Positions 5,985 through 7,310 of a DNA stretch of 7,310 bases are shown here, one piece after another. The notes beneath the pieces were generated by a model. It was not told where the DNA came from. It did not search any database and saw only the letters and a program-made list of their open reading frames with translations. A program made the translations under genes and the position numbers. Source of the DNA: Actinomycetes bacterium (lineage in GTDB: Bacteria > Actinomycetota > Acidimicrobiia > Acidimicrobiales > Palsa-688); the NCBI GenBank assembly GCA_021827225.1, contig JAKAXG010000206.1:1-7310 (forward strand), given 5' to 3'. How positions within the stretch are numbered: position 1 is the first letter of the stretch; each line of letters starts with the position of its first letter.

Positions 5985-6022
5985 CCGCCGCCGTCGGATT
6001 GAGACGAAAGAGGAGGCGGCGG
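5985..6022. terminator. Weak inverted repeat between convergent stops
   Basis: CCGCCGCC (5985-5992) can pair with GGCGGCGG (6015-6022) around a 22-nt loop in the 41-bp gap between the metallopeptidase stop and the converging hydrolase stop. There is no T run on either strand. The position would suit a bidirectional terminator, but such GC repeats arise easily in this DNA. Confidence 0.2.
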
Positions 6023-6025
6023 GCG

Positions 6026-6628
6026 CTAACCGCCGGCCCACCGGGCATCCAGCGGCCAGGTGGCCGCCGCTGACGCCAGGGCCTCCGCCACTAGGCGTCG
6101 GTGGATCTCGCACCCGCGGACCGCCGGCGGCAGTTCGACCTGCACGCCCGCCTGCGCCGGCAGGTTGACAGGGTTGGTGCGGTGCTGGCCCCGCAGCTCG
6201 GGCGGGATGCCGGCCAGGTCGGTGACGGCCTCGAACCCGGCCAGGCGGACCTTCAGATGGGCAGCCACATGATCGGCGAGCTCCCGGTTGCGACCGCCCA
6301 GCAGGAGGTGGCGGGGCCGGCGGTGGCGGCCGTAGCCGTGGACGGTGATCACGACCTGGACGTGGCGCAGCCAGGCGGCCAGGACCGGGGAGGCCCCCGG
6401 GTCGACGTCGCGGGAGGGAACGTGCCAGCGCAGCACGGCGGGCTGGTCTACCACGTACAGCGACGCCCCGGCGGCGGCCGCGGCCGCGGCGGCGATCTCC
6501 GCGGTGCCGGCCTCCAGGCCGCCGTGGTAGGCCATGAGACCGATCGCGGATGCGGTCTCGGCCCGCTCGGTGACGTCGGGATGGGCCAGCAGCTCGGACC
6601 ACCCGGCGCGGCGGGTAGCGGCGGGCAT
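6026..6628 (-). CDS. Poly-gamma-glutamate hydrolase family protein (DUF867/PF05908)
   Basis: A protein of 200 residues related to the zinc-dependent poly-gamma-glutamate hydrolase PghP, a carboxypeptidase-like fold first known from a Bacillus phage. Likely metal ligands are His35 and Glu39 in YHGGLEAGT and His97 in VITVHGYGR. Further family-like segments are VVDQPAVLRWHVPS (59-72), LLLGGRNRELA (108-118) and the NPVNL/VQVELPPAVRG region (152-172), whose Glu165 may be the catalytic acid/base. Bacterial chromosomal members are common in Actinomycetota and their true substrate is mostly unknown. No signal peptide is seen, so the protein is probably cytoplasmic and may not act on extracellular polymer. 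Residues 46-53 are an eight-alanine run encoded by a GCG/GCC repeat. ATG 6628 is the first in-frame Met before the conserved region; its Shine-Dalgarno is poor. It lies 23 nt after the stop of the secreted-protein gene, so the two are probably cotranscribed. Confidence 0.85.
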   Translation of the reverse strand: MPAATRRAGWSELLAHPDVTERAETASAIGLMAYHGGLEAGTAEIAAAAAAAAGASLYVVDQPAVLRWHVPSRDVDPGASPVLAAWLRHVQVVITVHGYGRHRRPRHLLLGGRNRELADHVAAHLKVRLAGFEAVTDLAGIPPELRGQHRTNPVNLPAQAGVQVELPPAVRGCEIHRRLVAEALASAAATWPLDARWAGG

Positions 6629-6651
6629 CAGCGCCGGACCGCCATTCCCGG

Positions 6652-7305
6652 CTACCAGCCGGCGTCTCGGGTCAGGGTGAAGTCCCGGGCGCTGGCCGCC
6701 CCGCTGGCCGCCACCGCGGTGACGCTGACCGTGAGGTCCTCGCTGTCGGCCCCGAAGCAGGACGGCTTGGCGACCACGGCGGTGGCCGGGGCGCCGTCGG
6801 CGCTGAGGGCCGAGGCCAGCGTGGCGGCGCCTCGGCGCACGGTCACCCGCTCGGCCGTACCCGGGGGGGCCGTGAGGGTGACGTGGAGGGCCCCCCAGCA
6901 CAGATGGAGGGCGTCACCGGAGACGTGGGTGGAGAAGTTGTCGGTCGCCGACGCCGGAACCACGTTGGCGTGCACGGCGGCGCGCCTGGTAAGGACGGTG
7001 CCCGCCAGGTAGTCGGAGCGGGACTCGCAGCCGTCGCCGGCGGAGCCGTCCAGGTCGTACCAGCCGGGGTCGCAGGCGAAGCCGTCGGTGTGCGGCGCCG
7101 GCCGCGGGGTCCCGCACGGCTGGTACGGCAGCGGGACGCACGCCTTCGGTGCCGCCTGGGCGGCGGGCCTGGACGGGCGGCCCGGGGGCGAGGTCACCAC
7201 CGCGGCGACCACGAGGGCGGCCGCCAGGGCCACGGCCAGGGCGCCGGCGGCCACCGCCCACGGCCGCCGCCTGCGGCCCGGCCCGGCGGGGGGGTCGCCC
7301 AGCAC
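6652..7305 (-). CDS. Uncharacterised secreted or membrane-anchored protein with a CxxG-DxDG-GCE motif
   Basis: I do not recognise a named family. From GTG 7305 the protein has 217 residues; the frame stays open to the window edge, so the true start may lie further upstream. A basic stretch (RRRR, 11-14) is followed by a strongly hydrophobic segment (about 17-38), which fits a type II membrane anchor or an uncleaved signal. The rest is therefore probably outside the cell. Next come a Pro-rich linker and CDPGWYDLDGSAGDGCES (78-95), whose DLDG resembles Ca2+-binding loops and whose C...GCE pattern occurs in cysteine-containing surface proteins. Residues 105-217 look beta-rich, like an Ig or fibronectin-type fold. 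There are six cysteines outside the anchor (56, 64, 78, 93, 136, 183), enough for three disulfides. It is the upstream gene of a probable two-gene unit with the poly-gamma-glutamate hydrolase homologue. Coding is supported by sensible composition and signals. Confidence 0.75.
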   Translation of the reverse strand: MLGDPPAGPGRRRRPWAVAAGALAVALAAALVVAAVVTSPPGRPSRPAAQAAPKACVPLPYQPCGTPRPAPHTDGFACDPGWYDLDGSAGDGCESRSDYLAGTVLTRRAAVHANVVPASATDNFSTHVSGDALHLCWGALHVTLTAPPGTAERVTVRRGAATLASALSADGAPATAVVAKPSCFGADSEDLTVSVTAVAASGAASARDFTLTRDAGW

Positions 7306-7310
7306 CCGAC

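Noticed and set aside
5540..6073. A + strand ORF starting MHTSLHASLCAW inside the palindrome
   Set aside because: Its start merely mirrors the GntR N-terminal extension, and downstream it is out of frame with the metallopeptidase and low in complexity.
6101..7012. A 303-codon + strand frame over the hydrolase and secreted-protein genes
   Set aside because: It has no recognisable domain, while the opposite strand carries conserved HGG, HGYGR and LPP motifs and a membrane anchor with cysteine motifs.

Overview
The window is GC-rich throughout, uses GTG as well as ATG starts, and carries gene families typical of Actinomycetota: a PF06262-type small metallopeptidase, FCD-type GntR regulators, TAnnnT -10 boxes and an actinobacterial-style poly-gamma-glutamate hydrolase homologue. 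A high-GC actinobacterium is the most likely source (inference); nothing here fixes the genus. No rRNA, tRNA, CRISPR array, insertion sequence or phage gene is visible, and no stretch over 300 bases lacks a gene.

Layout. The left part (1-3549, + strand) holds the 3' part of a large LuxR-family regulator, a 150-bp intergenic region rich in palindromes, an FAD-linked (BBE-type) oxidoreductase, and a ScdA/YtfE/RIC-type di-iron protein for repair of nitrosatively or oxidatively damaged Fe-S clusters. The last gene has its own well-formed promoter, with an inverted repeat at the predicted transcription start. The middle part (3571-5573, - strand) is a two-gene unit in which a GntR/FCD regulator is followed by an MFS transporter through a 4-bp GTGA overlap. 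The right part holds a small HExxH metallopeptidase on the + strand, divergent from the GntR gene. It converges on a - strand pair: a secreted or membrane-anchored cysteine-containing protein followed by a poly-gamma-glutamate hydrolase family protein.

How it works together. The most distinctive sequence is a perfect, loopless 46-bp palindrome (5534-5579) between the GntR gene and the metallopeptidase gene. It resolves into three abutting 12-bp units and most likely serves as the operator through which the GntR protein controls its own gene and the MFS gene. The palindrome contains an ATG in both directions, so both strands can start an ORF with the same peptide; this makes the GntR start ambiguous. 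I prefer GTG 5522, which sits 7 nt beyond a TAnnnT -10 box and would give a leaderless message.

I see no clearly undescribed multi-gene system. The genes are ordinary families, and the items worth following are regulatory DNA and the uncharacterised secreted protein.
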